NCBI GenBank assembly: GCA_028284565.1
Contig: JANQRM010000690.1
Span: forward strand, 1 to 5,636
Direction: 5' to 3'
DNA: 5,636 bases
From: Anaerolineae bacterium
GTDB lineage: Bacteria > Chloroflexota > Anaerolineae > Aggregatilineales > Phototrophicaceae
In this document: positions 4,551 through 5,636 of the stretch, one piece after another
How positions within the stretch are numbered: the first letter of the stretch is position 1
How the letters are laid out: each line of letters begins with the position of its first letter
Notes under the pieces: model-generated
Told to the model about the DNA's origin: nothing
The model's input: the letters and a program-made list of their open reading frames with translations, nothing else
Databases searched by the model: none
Position numbers and translations under genes: made by a program

Positions 4551-5636
4551 ATGATGCGTGACCTGATTGCCAAACTTGATGGCGAACAATTGATGGACGA
4601 CCTTGAAACGTTAGGAGCGATTGGTGTTGCTAATGAAGGCAGGGGCTTGATGCGTCTGGCGTATTCAGATTTAGATAAAGCAGGGCGGGCGTGGGTGGCT
4701 AAGCAATTGGCGCAGTACGCTGAGGTGCGCGATGACTCAGCTGGAAATACGATTGCAACTTATGCCGGGACAGACCCCGAATTGCCGCCCATTGCCATTG
4801 GCTCGCATACGGATACCGTGCCACATGGCGGGAAATACGACGGGGCGTTGGGTGTCATCGCCGGATTAGCAATTATACGAACTCTGCATCAGCAGGATAT
4901 ACGCTTACGACATCCCATTGAAATCATCAACTTCGCGGCAGAAGAGGCGACATTACCGGGGGCGACGTTTGGGAGTCGAGCGATGGCTGGCACACTCCCA
5001 TCTATGATATTTGACCAGATCATGGCTGAGGGTTCAGTTGTGCGAGAGTATCTTGAAAGAGCAGATTATTCACCAGATGGCATTCTTAATGCTAAACGTG
5101 ATTCGGGCAGTGTGGCGGCGTTTCTAGAATTGCATGTGGAGCAGGGGGCGCGTCTGATACGAAATGGCACGTCTGTTGGGATTGTGGCAGGAATCGTGAG
5201 TATTCGTCGGTACGCGGTGACCGTAACCGGACATGCCAATCATGCGGGTACGACACGGATGATAGACCGTGATGATGCGCTCATCAAAGCAGTCGGGTTG
5301 GTGACTGCGATTCGGGATATTGCGCTGAAGTATGACATCGTGGGGACGACTGGCACATTGGATGTGCATCCCAATGCACCGAATGTGATTCCGGGGCGGG
5401 TAGAGATGACGATGGAAATGCGCTCGCTAGACCATGACATTTTAGATTCTGCGGAGCATGGCTTACAGGGGGCGGTGGAGGCTGTGGGTGCGGTGATGAC
5501 TCCTGTTTCGGATAAAGCGGCAGTGCATTCGGATACGCGCTTGCTGACTGCATTAAGAGCAACCTGTGATGAGTTGAGGGTAGATTATGCGGAGTTGGCT
5601 AGTGGGGCAGGGCATGATGCGATGGCAATGGCGGCA
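4551..5636 (+). CDS. M20-family Zn-dependent N-carbamoyl-L-amino-acid hydrolase / allantoate amidohydrolase-type enzyme, 3' end outside window
   Basis: The frame is open from ATG 4551 to the window end, giving 362 codons without a stop. Relatives are about 400-415 residues, so roughly 40-50 are missing. The start aligns with the family's short N-terminal helix (LDGEQLMDDLETLGAIG). In-frame ATGs at 4533 and 4554 are possible alternatives; an AAGAAG at 4541-4546 best fits 4551 or 4554. Visible motifs are His86 in IAIGSHTDTV, bridging Asp97 in GGKYDGALG, Glu131-Glu132 in AAEEATLPGATFGSRAMAG (catalytic base and metal ligand), His195 in ELHVEQGARL, ANHAGTTRM (229-237) and PNAPNVIPG (274-282) of the lid/dimer domain, and His355 in SGAGHDAMAM. 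The last metal His is expected beyond the window. Known relatives hydrolyse N-carbamoyl amino acids, ureidopropionate or allantoate to release NH3 and CO2 in the cytoplasm. Such an enzyme is the natural next step after the upstream hydantoinase-like gene. Exact substrate undecided. Confidence 0.92.
   Translation, partial: MMRDLIAKLDGEQLMDDLETLGAIGVANEGRGLMRLAYSDLDKAGRAWVAKQLAQYAEVRDDSAGNTIATYAGTDPELPPIAIGSHTDTVPHGGKYDGALGVIAGLAIIRTLHQQDIRLRHPIEIINFAAEEATLPGATFGSRAMAGTLPSMIFDQIMAEGSVVREYLERADYSPDGILNAKRDSGSVAAFLELHVEQGARLIRNGTSVGIVAGIVSIRRYAVTVTGHANHAGTTRMIDRDDALIKAVGLVTAIRDIALKYDIVGTTGTLDVHPNAPNVIPGRVEMTMEMRSLDHDILDSAEHGLQGAVEAVGAVMTPVSDKAAVHSDTRLLTALRATCDELRVDYAELASGAGHDAMAMAA

Noticed and set aside
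5124..5562. Three overlapping minus-strand open frames
   Set aside because: They are antisense to the well-conserved M20 reading frame and show no recognisable domain.

Overview
The window (5,636 bp, about half G+C) comes from a bacterial chromosome or metagenomic contig. Every supportable gene is on the + strand. The families present (LLM flavin oxidoreductase, MmgE/PrpD, dihydropyrimidinase-like amidohydrolase, M20 carbamoylase) are typical of environmental heterotrophs with large catabolic repertoires, for example Chloroflexota, Actinomycetota or Pseudomonadota. The sequence alone does not fix the phylum; Chloroflexota is a low-confidence guess.

Positions 2-4227 hold four tightly packed genes that look like one operon. 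They are the 3' part of a HisC-like PLP aminotransferase (2-478), a complete MmgE/PrpD-family protein (478-1854, sharing one base with its predecessor in TAGTG), an LLM-class flavin/F420-dependent oxidoreductase (1866-2873, 11-nt gap), and a dihydropyrimidinase/hydantoinase/dihydroorotase-like amidohydrolase with a full binuclear-metal ligand set (2866-4227, 8-nt overlap). Positions 4228-4550 are an AT-rich gap of about 320 bp. It holds an unusual candidate 35-residue basic ORF with a good Shine-Dalgarno site, overlapping inverted repeats, and several copies of a CTAAC motif. From 4551 to the window end is the first 362 codons of an M20-family N-carbamoyl-amino-acid/allantoate amidohydrolase-type enzyme, cut by the window edge.

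Taken together, the genes suggest catabolism or salvage of a cyclic amide, ureide or similar N-heterocycle. The oxidoreductase would modify the ring, the amidohydrolase would open it by cyclic amide hydrolysis, and the M20 enzyme would remove a carbamoyl group (CO2 + NH3) to release an amino acid. The aminotransferase would convert that acid to an oxo acid. The MmgE/PrpD protein would act as dehydratase, epimerase or decarboxylase on a carboxylic-acid intermediate. The true substrate cannot be read from the sequence. The pathway is inferred from family membership and gene order. The regulatory reading of the 4228-4550 gap is more speculative still.
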